In this document: positions 23,966 to 33,427 of the stretch, piece by piece
Layout of the letters: every line of letters starts with the position of its first letter
How positions within the stretch are numbered: the stretch's first letter is position 1
Origin: Actinocatenispora rupis
GTDB taxonomy: Bacteria > Actinomycetota > Actinomycetes > Mycobacteriales > Micromonosporaceae
Direction: 5' to 3'
Length of the DNA: 64,000 nt
NCBI RefSeq assembly: GCF_016861975.1
Contig: NZ_BOMB01000017.1
Location: 124,001-188,000 of the forward strand
Position numbers and translations under genes: made by a program
The notes under the pieces: generated by a model
What the model was told of the DNA's origin: nothing
What the model saw: only the letters and a program-made list of their open reading frames with translations
Database searches by the model: none

Positions 23966-25489
23966 CTACTCGTCGGCGCCGGTGAGCGGCGCGGTGGAGG
24001 CGGGGATGATCCGGGCCGACAGGTCCGGATCGGCCATGTCCGGGTCGAACGGGAACATCGGCCGCCGGATCCGGCGGTGCCCGAGGCGTACGAGGTCCTG
24101 GTCGACGCCGCCGGGGGTGAGCGCCATCTTCCAGTCGGCGGCCAGGTCGAACAGTTCCGGTTCCAGGTAGCCGATCTTGACCAGGACGATGTCGGCGCCG
24201 CGCGGGTCGAGCGACAGGTCGGTGAAGTCGTGCTCGTGGTGGTACGGCTTGCGCAGCCGGGTGAGGATCACGTACACGCTGCCGACGCGCAGGACGACCT
24301 CGGTCTCGGCGTCCCGGTCGCCGTGCCGTACGGCGTGCACGACGCCGGTGAGGGTGATCGGCCCGGCGTGCCGGTCGTCCACCTCGGCGCCCGCGGTGAC
24401 GGTGACCGTCGCACCGATCCCGGCGCGTACGGCGGCGTCGACGGCGGCGGGCCCCGGTACCGAGGCGTAGATGACGATCGGGCCGTCGGGGTCGCGGAAC
24501 TCGGGCCGGGCGAGGACCTGCGTCAGCCCCCAGGTCACGTCGCCGGCGCCACCCGCGGTGGGATTGTCGCCGGTGTCGCTGATCAGGTACGGCCGGGCGG
24601 TGGAGCCGAGCGCGGCGTCGAGGCACTCGTCGAGCGTCCCGGTCGGCGCGACGAACGCGAAGTCGCGGCGCGCGTCCCAGAACCCGCGGGCGAGCCGTTC
24701 CGCACCGGCGGCGACAGCCTGCTCAGACTCGCCGGTCACGACGACGGTGGCGCGGTTGCGCGGCTCGTCGGCCCAGGCGTACCCGACCCAGATGGCGGCG
24801 TCGATGACGCCGTCGGTGGCCTCGACCTCCTCGACCGCCGCGTACACGCTCTTGGCGGGCTCGATGCGGGTGGAGGTCTGCTCGCCGGCCAGCAGGACCG
24901 GCACCGGCACCCACGCCTTCACCGGCCGCGGCGCGCCACTTTCCAGTAGCTGCACCAGGTTGCGGGCGGCGCGCTCCTTGGTCTCCAGGTAGTCCTCGTG
25001 CGGCGCCATCCGGTAGCAGGTGATCAGGTCGCTCTGGTGGGCGAGCCGGCGGGAGACGTTGCCGTGCAGGTCCATCGAGGTGGACACGAGCACGTCCGGC
25101 CCGATCACGGTACGGATCCGGTCCAGCAGCAGCGCCTCGGCGTCGTCGATGCCCTCGACGCTCATCGCGCCGTGGATGTCGTACCAGAGGCCGTCGAGGT
25201 GCGGCATCGCGGCGAGCCGGGCGACCAGGTCGTCGGCCAGTTCGGCGAACGCGGCGGCGGTGGCCATCCCGCCCGGCAGCGACTTGCCGACCAGCGCGCC
25301 ACGCCAGTCCGCGGCGGCGCGCAACGGCTCGCCGGCGGCGAGGAACGGGTACCGGGTCAGGACCTCCTCGCCGCGCTGCGGGTGGAACGCCGGCGCCTCG
25401 GTACGGGCCGGGGAGAACGTCGACGACTCGATCCCGAGCCCGGCGATCGCGATGACGGGGCGGGAGAGGGGGGTGCGGTCTTGCGGCAT
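23966..25489 (-). CDS. M81-family metallopeptidase (MlrC-like)
   Basis: 507 residues, the family length. N-terminal MlrC domain: IAIAGLGIESSTFSPART, the metal motif DGLWYDIHGAMS and STSMDLHGNVSRRL, then THE-like helix YRMAPHEDYLETKERAA. The C-terminal domain has YLISDTGDNPTAGGAGD. The founding member, microcystinase C, cuts a linear peptide, but most relatives lie beside oligopeptide/oligosaccharide ABC systems and their substrates are unknown; zinc dependence is presumed. Here it is on the same strand as, and 35 bp after, the ROK regulator gene, and divergent from the importer. It may trim an imported amide-linked fragment (inference). Confidence 0.88.
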   Translation of the reverse strand: MPQDRTPLSRPVIAIAGLGIESSTFSPARTEAPAFHPQRGEEVLTRYPFLAAGEPLRAAADWRGALVGKSLPGGMATAAAFAELADDLVARLAAMPHLDGLWYDIHGAMSVEGIDDAEALLLDRIRTVIGPDVLVSTSMDLHGNVSRRLAHQSDLITCYRMAPHEDYLETKERAARNLVQLLESGAPRPVKAWVPVPVLLAGEQTSTRIEPAKSVYAAVEEVEATDGVIDAAIWVGYAWADEPRNRATVVVTGESEQAVAAGAERLARGFWDARRDFAFVAPTGTLDECLDAALGSTARPYLISDTGDNPTAGGAGDVTWGLTQVLARPEFRDPDGPIVIYASVPGPAAVDAAVRAGIGATVTVTAGAEVDDRHAGPITLTGVVHAVRHGDRDAETEVVLRVGSVYVILTRLRKPYHHEHDFTDLSLDPRGADIVLVKIGYLEPELFDLAADWKMALTPGGVDQDLVRLGHRRIRRPMFPFDPDMADPDLSARIIPASTAPLTGADE

Positions 25490-25524
25490 GGCTCCTCGTA
25501 CGGGTTGCGGGACAAGGGATGCGG

Positions 25525-26730
25525 TCAGCGCGACAGGGTCCGGCCGCCGCCGGTGACGGCCTCCAGGGCGCGGTCCAGTGCGCGTTGCAGCGCGAACTGG
25601 CCGGCGCCGACCAGACCGGCGTCGGCGCCGAGCCGGACACGTTCGATCACCAGGTGCTTGGTGACGAGCGGGTGGCAGCCCTCGTACAGCTGGCTGCGGA
25701 CGGCGGCGACGAACGGTTCGAGCGTGGACAGGATGCCGCCGAGGTACACGGCGTCGGGGTTGAAGAAGTTGACGTTCGCCGACAACACCATCCCCAGGTA
25801 CTTCCCGGCCCGGCGGACCGCGCCGGTGGCGTCCGGGTCGGCCTCGGTGGCGAGCCGGACCACGTCCTCGGTGGACCGTACGGTGGGGTTGGTGGCGGCA
25901 AGTTCGCGGACGAGCGAGGCACCGGACGCGACGGTCTCCAGGCAGCCGGTGTTGCCGCAGGAGCAGGGGATGTCGACGGCGGCGTCGATGCGGACGTGGG
26001 TGATGTCGCCGGCCGCGCCGGTCGCGCCGCGGTAGAGCCGGCCGTCGGCGATGACGCCGGCGCCGATCGCCGAGCCGATCTTGACGGTGATCGACTGCCG
26101 GTGCTCGGCCGGCCGGGCGGCGTGCTCGCCGACGGCCATGCAGTTCGCGTCGTTGTCGACCGCGGCGGGCAGGCCGAACCGCTCCTCCAGCCAGGCGGCG
26201 ACGGGGAACTCGTTCCAGCCGGGCATCCGCGACGGCAGCGTGACCGTACCGGCGGCGACGTCGACGGGGCCGGGCAGCGAGAGGCCGACGCCGCGCAGGT
26301 GGGCCCGGCCGCGCTGTTCGGCGAGCGCCTCCAGCGTGTCGGCGAGCCGGGGGAGCGCCACCTCGGGGCCGTCGCCGACGGCGAACGGAACCGTTGACAC
26401 GTCGGCGATCGCGCCGCCGGAGAGTACGACGCCGATGCGCGCGTGCCGGCCACCGACGTCGGCCGCCACGGCGAACTCGTCGGTACCGCCGAGCCGGAGT
26501 ACCTTGCGCGGCCGGCCGCCGGTGGACGACTGCGTCCCGTACTCCGCGACCAGGCCGCGCTCGACGAGCTGCCCGACGGCGGTGGAGATGGTGGACGGCG
26601 CGGCACCGAGCAGGTCGGCCAGTTCGGTGCGCGAGGTGGCCTGCCCGGAGGCGACCAGTTCGAGCACGCGGGCGGCGAGCGTCGGGGCGGCGGGGGCGCC
26701 CGCGCGGGGCCGGGTGCTTTTTTCAGGCAT
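25525..26730 (-). CDS. ROK-family transcriptional regulator
   Basis: 401 residues from ATG 26730. An N-terminal MarR-like winged helix (VASGQATSRTELADLLGAAP, then STISTAVGQLVERGLVAEYG) precedes the actin-like ROK fold. The zinc motif CSCGNTGCLE is complete at about residue 260, with GDITHV before it. NagC/Mlc-type proteins bind DNA and lose affinity when a sugar or phosphosugar binds. It is divergent from the complete ABC importer operon and heads the M81 gene, so it should control both. A stretch with a run of T and a GATCGG centre at 26887-26911 is a candidate operator. Confidence 0.92.
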   Translation of the reverse strand: MPEKSTRPRAGAPAAPTLAARVLELVASGQATSRTELADLLGAAPSTISTAVGQLVERGLVAEYGTQSSTGGRPRKVLRLGGTDEFAVAADVGGRHARIGVVLSGGAIADVSTVPFAVGDGPEVALPRLADTLEALAEQRGRAHLRGVGLSLPGPVDVAAGTVTLPSRMPGWNEFPVAAWLEERFGLPAAVDNDANCMAVGEHAARPAEHRQSITVKIGSAIGAGVIADGRLYRGATGAAGDITHVRIDAAVDIPCSCGNTGCLETVASGASLVRELAATNPTVRSTEDVVRLATEADPDATGAVRRAGKYLGMVLSANVNFFNPDAVYLGGILSTLEPFVAAVRSQLYEGCHPLVTKHLVIERVRLGADAGLVGAGQFALQRALDRALEAVTGGGRTLSR

Positions 26731-26992
26731 CGTGTCGCTAACTTCTCCAGAGACGCGGTGGCGACGGCGAGAGTACGCCGGGCGGCGGTGCCGGGACAAG
26801 GCGGTCGGCGCCCTCGCCGAACTTCCTTGCGCGTGCAAAACAGCACATCAGAGCCCATCGGTCGGGTGCTGAAGGGGGCTCCGGCTTTTTTCCGATCGGC
26901 AGAAACCGAGTTGTTACGGTGGCCCCTCTGTTTTTTCGGAGGACGGCGTCGTTGACTGGCTCGCGATCGCTCAGGCCCCCCCGAGGAGAGTC
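26731..26992. promoter_or_regulatory. Divergent control region of ROK regulator and importer operon
   Basis: 262 bp with unusually A+T-rich patches. The stretch 26880-26911, GGCTCCGGCTTTTTTCCGAT then CGGCAGAAACCG, closely resembles the block GGCTCCGACTTTATTCCGAT at 36233-36252 before the DUF3604 gene. TTGTTACGG and a T-run before a GGAGGA follow. I cannot fix the exact start points, but the resemblance suggests a shared operator. Confidence 0.5.
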
Positions 26993-28804
26993 ATGTCCCC
27001 TGTCCGTACGGCCGCGCGGCGCCGCTGGGCGCTCGTCGCGGGCGCCGCCGTGTCGGCGGGCGCGCTGCTCGCCGGATGTACCGGAACGAGCGGCTCGTCG
27101 TCCGCCTCGTCCGACTCGATCAACTACGCGCTGCCGGCGAACTTCACGCCGAACTGGATCCTCCCGATCGGTACGGCCGCGCACCTGAACACCAACAACG
27201 TGTCGATCGCCGCGACGCTGTGGGAGCCGCTCGTCGCGTACGACGGGTCGACCGGTTCGATCGGCTGGAACAAGAAGGCGTCGATCGCCTCCGCCGCCGA
27301 CTTCGCCGGTGACGGCAAGAGCGTCACGATCACGCTCGGCGACCGGCACTGGAGCGACGGCAAGGCGCTGACCTCCCGCGACGTCGAGTTCTGGTACAAC
27401 CTGATCCGCGGCAACAAGAAGGCGTGGGCGGGCTACAGCCCGGGCAAGGCGCCGGACAACTGGACCTCGCTGAAGGCCACGGACGCCCGGCACCTCACGA
27501 TCACGTTCGACAAGGCGTACAACAGCCAGTGGATGCTCGCGAACGAGCTGAGCCTGATCACGCCGCTGCCGCAGCACGTGTGGGACAAGACGGGCGCGTC
27601 GGCCGCCGTGTCGGACGCGGACCGTACGACCGCGGGCGCGCAGAAGGTGTGGACCTACCTCAACACCGCCGCCAAGGACATCGGCTCGTACGCGTCGAAC
27701 CCGCTGTGGAAGACCGTGAGCGGGCCGTACACGGTGAAGTCGTTCTCGACGGCCGGCAAGGTCGTGCTGCGCGCGAACGGCACGTACGACGGTGGCGAGA
27801 AGGCGCACATCAAGACCGTCAACCTGATGCCGTTCACGACGACCGCGGCGGAGGAGAACGCGCTGCGTGCCGGTTCGGTCGACTACGGCTACATCGACGC
27901 GACGGACCTGGACCAGAAGGACTCGTTCACCAACCGCGGGTACGCGGTGAAGCCGTGGACGGGCTGGGCCATCACGTACATGCCGTACAACTTCAACAAC
28001 CCGACGATGGGCCCGGTCTTCAAGCAGCTGTACGCCCGGCAGGCCGTGCAGATGTCCGTCGACCAGGACGGCCTCGTCAAGGCCATCTTCAACGGCACCG
28101 CGGTCCCCGGGTACGGCCCGGTCCCGCAGGCGCAGCAGTCGAACTTCGTGTCCGACGCGCAGCAGAACAACCCGTACCCGTTCTCGACGGCGAAGGCGTC
28201 CGCGCTGCTGCAGAGCCACGGCTGGACCAAGCAGCACGGCGTCATGGTCTGCACCAGGCCCGGTACGTCGGCCAGCCAGTGCGGCGCCGGTGTCAAGGCG
28301 GGTACCAAGTTCCAGCTGGAGGTGCTGTCGCAGTCCGGCTCGGCGGTGACCGACAACATGATGAGCGCGATCCAGTCGTCGCTGGCGAAGTCCGGCATCG
28401 GCTTCTCCATCAAGACCGCGCCGGTCAACTCGGTCCTGTCGCAGACCCCGCAGTGCACGTCAGACCAGCCGATCTGCAAGTGGCAGCTGTCGTTCTTCGG
28501 CACCGCGGGCAGCTGGTACTTCCCGGCGTTCCCGACCGGCGACTCGCTGTTCCAGAGCAAGGGCGGCTCGAACTTCGGCAACTACTCCAACCCGGACGTG
28601 GACAAGCTCATCACGGCGACGACCACGGCCAACTCGCAGACCGCCATGCAGGACTACAGCGCCGCGCTGGCCAAGGACCTGCCGGTGATCTGGCTGCCGG
28701 AGCCCGACTACCAGATCTCGGTCGTGAAGAACGGCCTCGGCGGGTTCTCGCAGGACTCGCTGGCGAACTTCCACCCCGCCCAGTGGGCGTGGACCGGCAA
28801 GTGA
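26993..28804 (+). CDS. ABC importer lipoprotein, family-5 substrate-binding protein
   Basis: 603 residues. Signal peptide with lipobox LLAGC (Cys 29), so it is anchored outside the membrane. Family-5 (DppA/OppA) features are LWEPLVAYDGSTGSIGWNKK near the N terminus, HWSDGKALTSRDVEFWYNLI (about 117-136), and the C-terminal LPVIWLPEPDYQI. Such proteins bind peptides, opines or oligosaccharides. Given its neighbours, an oligosaccharide is favoured here, but this is an inference. First gene of the operon reaching to 33325; ATG 26993 follows GAGGAGAG. Confidence 0.92.
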   Translation: MSPVRTAARRRWALVAGAAVSAGALLAGCTGTSGSSSASSDSINYALPANFTPNWILPIGTAAHLNTNNVSIAATLWEPLVAYDGSTGSIGWNKKASIASAADFAGDGKSVTITLGDRHWSDGKALTSRDVEFWYNLIRGNKKAWAGYSPGKAPDNWTSLKATDARHLTITFDKAYNSQWMLANELSLITPLPQHVWDKTGASAAVSDADRTTAGAQKVWTYLNTAAKDIGSYASNPLWKTVSGPYTVKSFSTAGKVVLRANGTYDGGEKAHIKTVNLMPFTTTAAEENALRAGSVDYGYIDATDLDQKDSFTNRGYAVKPWTGWAITYMPYNFNNPTMGPVFKQLYARQAVQMSVDQDGLVKAIFNGTAVPGYGPVPQAQQSNFVSDAQQNNPYPFSTAKASALLQSHGWTKQHGVMVCTRPGTSASQCGAGVKAGTKFQLEVLSQSGSAVTDNMMSAIQSSLAKSGIGFSIKTAPVNSVLSQTPQCTSDQPICKWQLSFFGTAGSWYFPAFPTGDSLFQSKGGSNFGNYSNPDVDKLITATTTANSQTAMQDYSAALAKDLPVIWLPEPDYQISVVKNGLGGFSQDSLANFHPAQWAWTGK

Positions 28805-28826
28805 GTCGGAACGGAACGGACGGTCC

Positions 28827-29786
28827 ATGAGCACGCTCATGTATCTGGCCCGGCGCGTGCTGCAGGCGGTACTCGTGATCCTCATCGTCACGGTGGTGGT
28901 CTTCTGCCTGCTGCACGCGCTGCCCGGCGGGCCTGCGCGCGGGATCCTCGGCGCGCAGGCCACGGCACAGCAGATCGCGCAGTTCAACCACGAGCAGGGG
29001 CTCGACAAGCCGCTGCCCGCGCAGTACCTGTACTACCTGCGCACGCTGGCCTCCGGTGACCTCGGCACGTCGTACACGCTGAACGAGCCGGTGTCGACGC
29101 TGATCGTGCAGCGGCTGCCGAAGACGCTGGTGCTGACCGTGCTGTCGGCGATCGTCGGGCTGCTGCTGGCGATCCCGCTCGGCATGTGGCAGGCGGTCCG
29201 CCGCAACAAGCCGTTCGACTACGCGATCACGACGCTGAGCTTCGTCGCGTACGCGACCCCGGTGTACTTCCTGGGTCTGTTGCTGGTGCTGCTGTTCAGC
29301 CAGGTGCTGCCGTGGTTCCCGGCGCAGGCGCCGCAGGGCGACACGCTCGGCCAGGTGCTGTCCGACCCGGCCGGGCTGGTCCTGCCGGTGATCGCCGGGG
29401 CCGCGTCGATGGTGGCCGTGTTCAGCCGGTACATGCGGGCGGCGACGCTGGAGAACCTGTCCGAGGACTACGTACGGACCGCGCGGGCCGGGGGTACCCG
29501 GCGTCGCGCGATCCTCTGGCGGCACGTGTTCCGCAACTCGCTGACCCCGGTCACCGCCATGCTCGGCTACTACGTGCCGGTGCTGTTCGGCGGCGCGCTG
29601 GTGGTCGAGCAGCTGTTCAACTACCCCGGCATGGGCCTGCTGTTCTGGAGTGCCGCGCAGTCCTCCGACTACCCGGTACTCCTGGGCTGCGTCCTGGTGA
29701 TCTCGGTGGCGACCGTCGTCGGCACCCTGCTCGCCGACATCCTGCAGCGGGTCATCGACCCGCGGGTGGCGGGTGGCCGGTCGTGA
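28827..29786 (+). CDS. ABC importer permease, DppB type
   Basis: 319 residues with six membrane helices, beginning with the family-typical first helix YLARRVLQAVLVILIVTVVV. The ATPase-coupling EAA loop reads EDYVRTARAGGTRRRAILWR (about 212-231), followed by HVFRNSLTPVTAMLGYYVPV. The periplasmic NEPVSTLIVQRLPKTL segment is also characteristic. It forms the channel with the DppC-type protein encoded 19 bp downstream. Confidence 0.93.
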   Translation: MSTLMYLARRVLQAVLVILIVTVVVFCLLHALPGGPARGILGAQATAQQIAQFNHEQGLDKPLPAQYLYYLRTLASGDLGTSYTLNEPVSTLIVQRLPKTLVLTVLSAIVGLLLAIPLGMWQAVRRNKPFDYAITTLSFVAYATPVYFLGLLLVLLFSQVLPWFPAQAPQGDTLGQVLSDPAGLVLPVIAGAASMVAVFSRYMRAATLENLSEDYVRTARAGGTRRRAILWRHVFRNSLTPVTAMLGYYVPVLFGGALVVEQLFNYPGMGLLFWSAAQSSDYPVLLGCVLVISVATVVGTLLADILQRVIDPRVAGGRS

Positions 29787-29805
29787 CGCCCCGGAAGGAG
29801 CAACG

Positions 29806-30699
29806 ATGAGCGCGGTGTTGTCACCGGGCCAGATCGAGGTGGGGGAGCCCGCCGGCGTCACCGGGCTTCGCCTGGCGGTACGGCGGTTCCGGCGCAACCG
29901 GTTGGCCGTGGTGGGCCTCGGCGTGGTCGTACTGTTCGTGCTGTTCTGCTTCGTCGGCCCGGTCCTGTACCCGACGGACCAGACGCACACGGCGCTGCAC
30001 GCGGTGAACCTGCCGCCGAGCGCCGCGCACCTGCTCGGTACGGACGCGGTCGGGCACGACGAGCTGGGTCGCCTGATGTACGGCGGGAAGGTGTCGCTGC
30101 TGGTCGGTCTCGCCGCGGGCGCGCTGGCCACGGTGATCGGGATGGCGTGGGGCGCCGTCGCCGGGTACGCGGGCGGCTGGACCGACTCGGTGATGATGCG
30201 CGTGGTCGACGCGGGCATCGCGATCCCGGCGCTGTTCGTCCTGCTGGTCGTCTCCGCGATCCTCAGCCCCGGCATCTGGGGGATGATCGCGATCCTGGGC
30301 TGCGTGTCGTGGCTGGTGCCGTCCCGGCTCATCCGGGCCGAGACGCTGACCCTGAAGAACCGGGACTACGTGCTGACGTTGCGCGCGATCGGCGGTACGC
30401 ACGCCCGCGCCATCACCCGGCACGTACTGCCGAACTCGGTGTCCACGATCGTCGTGGCGACGACGTTCCAGATCGCCGACGCGATCATGCTCGTCGCGTA
30501 CGTGTCGTACCTGGGGCTGGGGATCAGGCCGCCGGCCACCGACTGGGGCGGGATGCTGTCCGCCGGCCTGACCGCCGCGTACTCGGGGCGCTGGTGGCTG
30601 ATCGTCCCGCCGGGCGTCGCGGTCATCCTCGTGGTCTGCGCGTTCAACGCGATCGGTGACGGGCTGCGCGACGCGTTCGACGTACGGGGGCGGGCATGA
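29806..30699 (+). CDS. ABC importer permease, DppC type
   Basis: 297 residues from ATG 29806 (GGAAGGAG upstream). The N-terminal FRRNRLAVVGLGVVVLFVLF and the block LLGTDAVGHDELGRLMYGGK are diagnostic of DppC/OppC subunits. The EAA loop is KNRDYVLTLRAIGGTHARAI. Six helices are present. The stop overlaps the ATPase start by ATGA, so the stoichiometry is likely fixed by translational coupling. Confidence 0.93.
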   Translation: MSAVLSPGQIEVGEPAGVTGLRLAVRRFRRNRLAVVGLGVVVLFVLFCFVGPVLYPTDQTHTALHAVNLPPSAAHLLGTDAVGHDELGRLMYGGKVSLLVGLAAGALATVIGMAWGAVAGYAGGWTDSVMMRVVDAGIAIPALFVLLVVSAILSPGIWGMIAILGCVSWLVPSRLIRAETLTLKNRDYVLTLRAIGGTHARAITRHVLPNSVSTIVVATTFQIADAIMLVAYVSYLGLGIRPPATDWGGMLSAGLTAAYSGRWWLIVPPGVAVILVVCAFNAIGDGLRDAFDVRGRA

Positions 30700-32384
30700 G
30701 TGCCAAGGGAGGCCCGGAGGTGGGCGCACCGATCCTGGACGTGACCGATCTCGGCGTCACGTTCGGCACCGACACCGGTGACGTCGCCGCCGTACGGGGA
30801 GTGTCGCTCGCCGTACGGCCGGGGGAGACGCTGGCGCTGGTCGGCGAGTCCGGGTCGGGCAAGTCGACCGTGGCGCTCGCCGCGATGGGCCTGCTGCCGG
30901 GCAACGCCCGCGCGAGCGGCAGCGCCACGATCGCCGGTACCGAGGTGGTCGGCGCGTCCGACGGCACGCTCGCCGGGCTGCGCGGGCGTACCGTGTCGAT
31001 GGTGTTCCAGGAGCCGGCGACGGCGCTGGATCCGTTGACCCGCATCGGTTCCCAGGTCGCCGAGGTGATCCGGAACCACCGCCGGGTGTCGGCCGCCGAC
31101 GCCCGCCGGGAGGCCGTCGAGCTGCTGCGCCGGGTCGGCATCCCCGACCCGGAACGGCGCGCGTCGGCGTACCCGTTCCAGCTGTCGGGCGGGCAGCGGC
31201 AGCGCGTCGTCATCGCGATGGCGATCGCGAACGAGCCGGCGCTGCTCATCGCCGACGAGCCGACCACCGCGCTGGACGTGACCGTACAGGCGGAGATCCT
31301 GGACCTGCTGCGCCGGCTCGCCGCCGAGTCCGGTACCGGGGTCCTGCTCGTCACGCACAACATGGGCGTGGTGGCCGACTTCGCCGACCGGGTGGCGGTC
31401 ATGCTGCGCGGCGAGATCGTCGAGACCGGCGACGTGGAGAAGGTCCTGCTGCGGCCCGGGCACGAGTACACCCGGCGGCTGCTCGGCGCGGTCCCGCGAC
31501 TGGTCGTGGACGAGCCGGATCCGGCTCACCCCAACGGATCCGCCGCTGTTGGCACCGAACCGGTGGTCGACCTGCGCGGCGTGTCCGTGGTGTTCGGCCG
31601 TGGCCGGCGCGCCGTCCGCGCACTCGACGACGTGTCCATCGCCGTACACCCGGGGGAGACGGTCGGGCTGGTCGGCGAGTCCGGCTCCGGCAAGTCGACC
31701 GCGGCCCGGGTCGCGCTCGGGCTCGTGGCGCCGAGCGCCGGCACCGTGTCGCTGTTCGGTACGGACCTGCGGCGTGCCCGGTCCCGCGCGCGCCGCGCCC
31801 TCCGCGCCGGAATCGGCGTCGTACTCCAGGATCCGGTCGCGTCGCTGGACGCCCGGATGAGCGTCGCGCAGTGCGTGGCCGAGCCGCTGCTCATCCACCG
31901 CCGCGGCCTGTCCGCCCGCGAACGCCGCGACCGCGTCGCCGACGCCCTCGAACGGGTACGGCTGCCGCGCGCGCTCGCCGACCGGGCCCCGCGCGAACTG
32001 TCCGGCGGGCAACGGCAGCGCGTCAGCCTCGCCCGCGCCCTGGTACTCGAACCGCGGCTGCTGGTCGCCGACGAGCCGACCAGCGCGCTGGACGTGAGCG
32101 TGCAGAAGACCGTCCTCGACGTGATCACCGACCTGCAAGGGGAACTCGGCTTCGCCTGCCTGTTCGTCTCGCACGACCTCGCCGTGGTGCAGCAGTTCGC
32201 GCAGCGCGTCGTGGTCCTGCGGAACGGGCGCATCGAGGAGCAGGGCAGTACCGGGTCCACGTTGCGGCGCCCCGAAACCGACTACACGCGCCGCCTGCTC
32301 GCCGCCGTCCCCGTGCCCGATCCGGTACTCCAGCGGCAGCGCCGCGCCGACCGCCTCGCCGCGTCCGCCGGACCGTCGGCATGA
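30696..32384 (+). CDS. Fused double ATPase of the dipeptide-type importer (DppD-DppF fusion)
   Basis: 562 residues, two complete ABC ATPases in one chain. First unit: Walker A VGESGSGKST, Q-loop VFQEPATALDP, signature LSGGQRQR and Walker B LLIADEPTTALD. Second unit: a second VGESGSGKST, VLQDPVASLD, LSGGQRQRVSLARAL and LLVADEPTSALD. Each is followed by its switch His (VTHNMG; VSHDLA). In most systems these are separate genes; fusion is common in actinomycetes. It powers uptake with the two permeases. Both ends are coupled by ATGA to the neighbouring genes. Confidence 0.95.
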   Translation: MSAKGGPEVGAPILDVTDLGVTFGTDTGDVAAVRGVSLAVRPGETLALVGESGSGKSTVALAAMGLLPGNARASGSATIAGTEVVGASDGTLAGLRGRTVSMVFQEPATALDPLTRIGSQVAEVIRNHRRVSAADARREAVELLRRVGIPDPERRASAYPFQLSGGQRQRVVIAMAIANEPALLIADEPTTALDVTVQAEILDLLRRLAAESGTGVLLVTHNMGVVADFADRVAVMLRGEIVETGDVEKVLLRPGHEYTRRLLGAVPRLVVDEPDPAHPNGSAAVGTEPVVDLRGVSVVFGRGRRAVRALDDVSIAVHPGETVGLVGESGSGKSTAARVALGLVAPSAGTVSLFGTDLRRARSRARRALRAGIGVVLQDPVASLDARMSVAQCVAEPLLIHRRGLSARERRDRVADALERVRLPRALADRAPRELSGGQRQRVSLARALVLEPRLLVADEPTSALDVSVQKTVLDVITDLQGELGFACLFVSHDLAVVQQFAQRVVVLRNGRIEEQGSTGSTLRRPETDYTRRLLAAVPVPDPVLQRQRRADRLAASAGPSA

Positions 32385-33325
32385 GCGCAGCCGAGGTGTA
32401 CGCCGGGATCGACATCGGCGGCACCACCACCCAGGTCCTGCTCTGCACACCGGACCTGTCCGTACTCGACCGGGCGGAGGTGCCGACGCCGGCCGCCGCC
32501 GGTGGGCACGCCATGATGGGCGCCGCGCTGGACGCGTTGCGGCTGCTGCTCACCCGCGGGTACGGCCGGCTGCTCGGGGTGGGTGTCGGCGCGGCCGGCG
32601 TGGTCGACACCGGCACCGGACGGATCGTCGTGGCGAGCGACTCGTTCCACGACTGGTCCGGATACCCGGTGACGGCGACGATCGGGGCCGCGCTGGACGT
32701 CCCGGCGTACCTGGACAACGACGTCAACGCGTTCCTGCGCGGCGAGGTCGCGTGCGGGGCGGGTGCCGGCGAACCGGACCTGCTCGGCATCGCCCTCGGT
32801 ACCGGCGTCGGCGGCGCGCTCTGGCTCGACGGCGCGCTCTACGAGGGCCCGAACGGCGCCGCCGGCGAGATCGGCCACGTACCCGGGTTCGGCGAGCTGC
32901 CGTGCACCTGCGGCGGGCGCGGGCACCTGGAGACGCTCGCTTCCGGCCGGTCCATCGCCACCCGGTACGCCGAGCGCACCGGACGCGACGCCACCGCCCG
33001 CGACGTGGCCGACGCGGCGGGACGCGGCGACCCGGACGCGATCGCCGTGTACGACGCGGCCGCCGCCGGCATCGCCCGCGCCGCGCTGGTCACCGCCGGC
33101 GTCCTCGACGTCACCACGGTCGTCGTGGGCGGCGGGGTGAGCCGCGCCTGGTCGCTGCTGGAACCCGCGATCCGGCGCGCCCTCACCGCCGAACCGCCCG
33201 TCAGCGGCCGTCCCGTCCGGCTGCTGCACGCCCGGCTCGGCAGCGACGCGGTCGCGCTCGGCGCCGCGTCCCTCGCCCGTACCGAGCTGGCGGCCGACCG
33301 TACCGGGATGGCCTCGGCGAGCTGA
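32381..33325 (+). CDS. ROK-family sugar kinase
   Basis: 314 residues with no DNA-binding domain, hence a kinase. The phosphate loop is AGIDIGGTTTQVLL (about 7-20), the catalytic Asp is in YLDNDVNAFLRGE, and the ATP site has IALGTGVGGALWLDG. The zinc motif is a variant: CTCGGRGHLET, with His in the place of the third Cys, still able to ligate zinc. It presumably phosphorylates a monosaccharide released after import. The start overlaps the ATPase stop (ATGA), tying phosphorylation to uptake. Confidence 0.9.
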   Translation: MSAAEVYAGIDIGGTTTQVLLCTPDLSVLDRAEVPTPAAAGGHAMMGAALDALRLLLTRGYGRLLGVGVGAAGVVDTGTGRIVVASDSFHDWSGYPVTATIGAALDVPAYLDNDVNAFLRGEVACGAGAGEPDLLGIALGTGVGGALWLDGALYEGPNGAAGEIGHVPGFGELPCTCGGRGHLETLASGRSIATRYAERTGRDATARDVADAAGRGDPDAIAVYDAAAAGIARAALVTAGVLDVTTVVVGGGVSRAWSLLEPAIRRALTAEPPVSGRPVRLLHARLGSDAVALGAASLARTELAADRTGMASAS

Positions 33326-33354
33326 GCCCGGCGCGCGGCCCGATGCCACAGCGG

Positions 33355-33389
33355 GACCGGCCGTCTCGTCTCGTGGGGCCGGGCCGGTC
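33355..33389. terminator. Hairpin between convergent operon end and lyase gene
   Basis: Arms GACCGGCC (33355-33362) and GGCCGGTC (33382-33389) with a 19-nt loop, 30 bp after the kinase stop and about 40 bp beyond the end of the opposing lyase gene. It could serve both strands. Confidence 0.5.
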
Positions 33390-33427
33390 GCGGACGCACC
33401 TGACGCGTCCCGACCGGCCGGTAGCGG

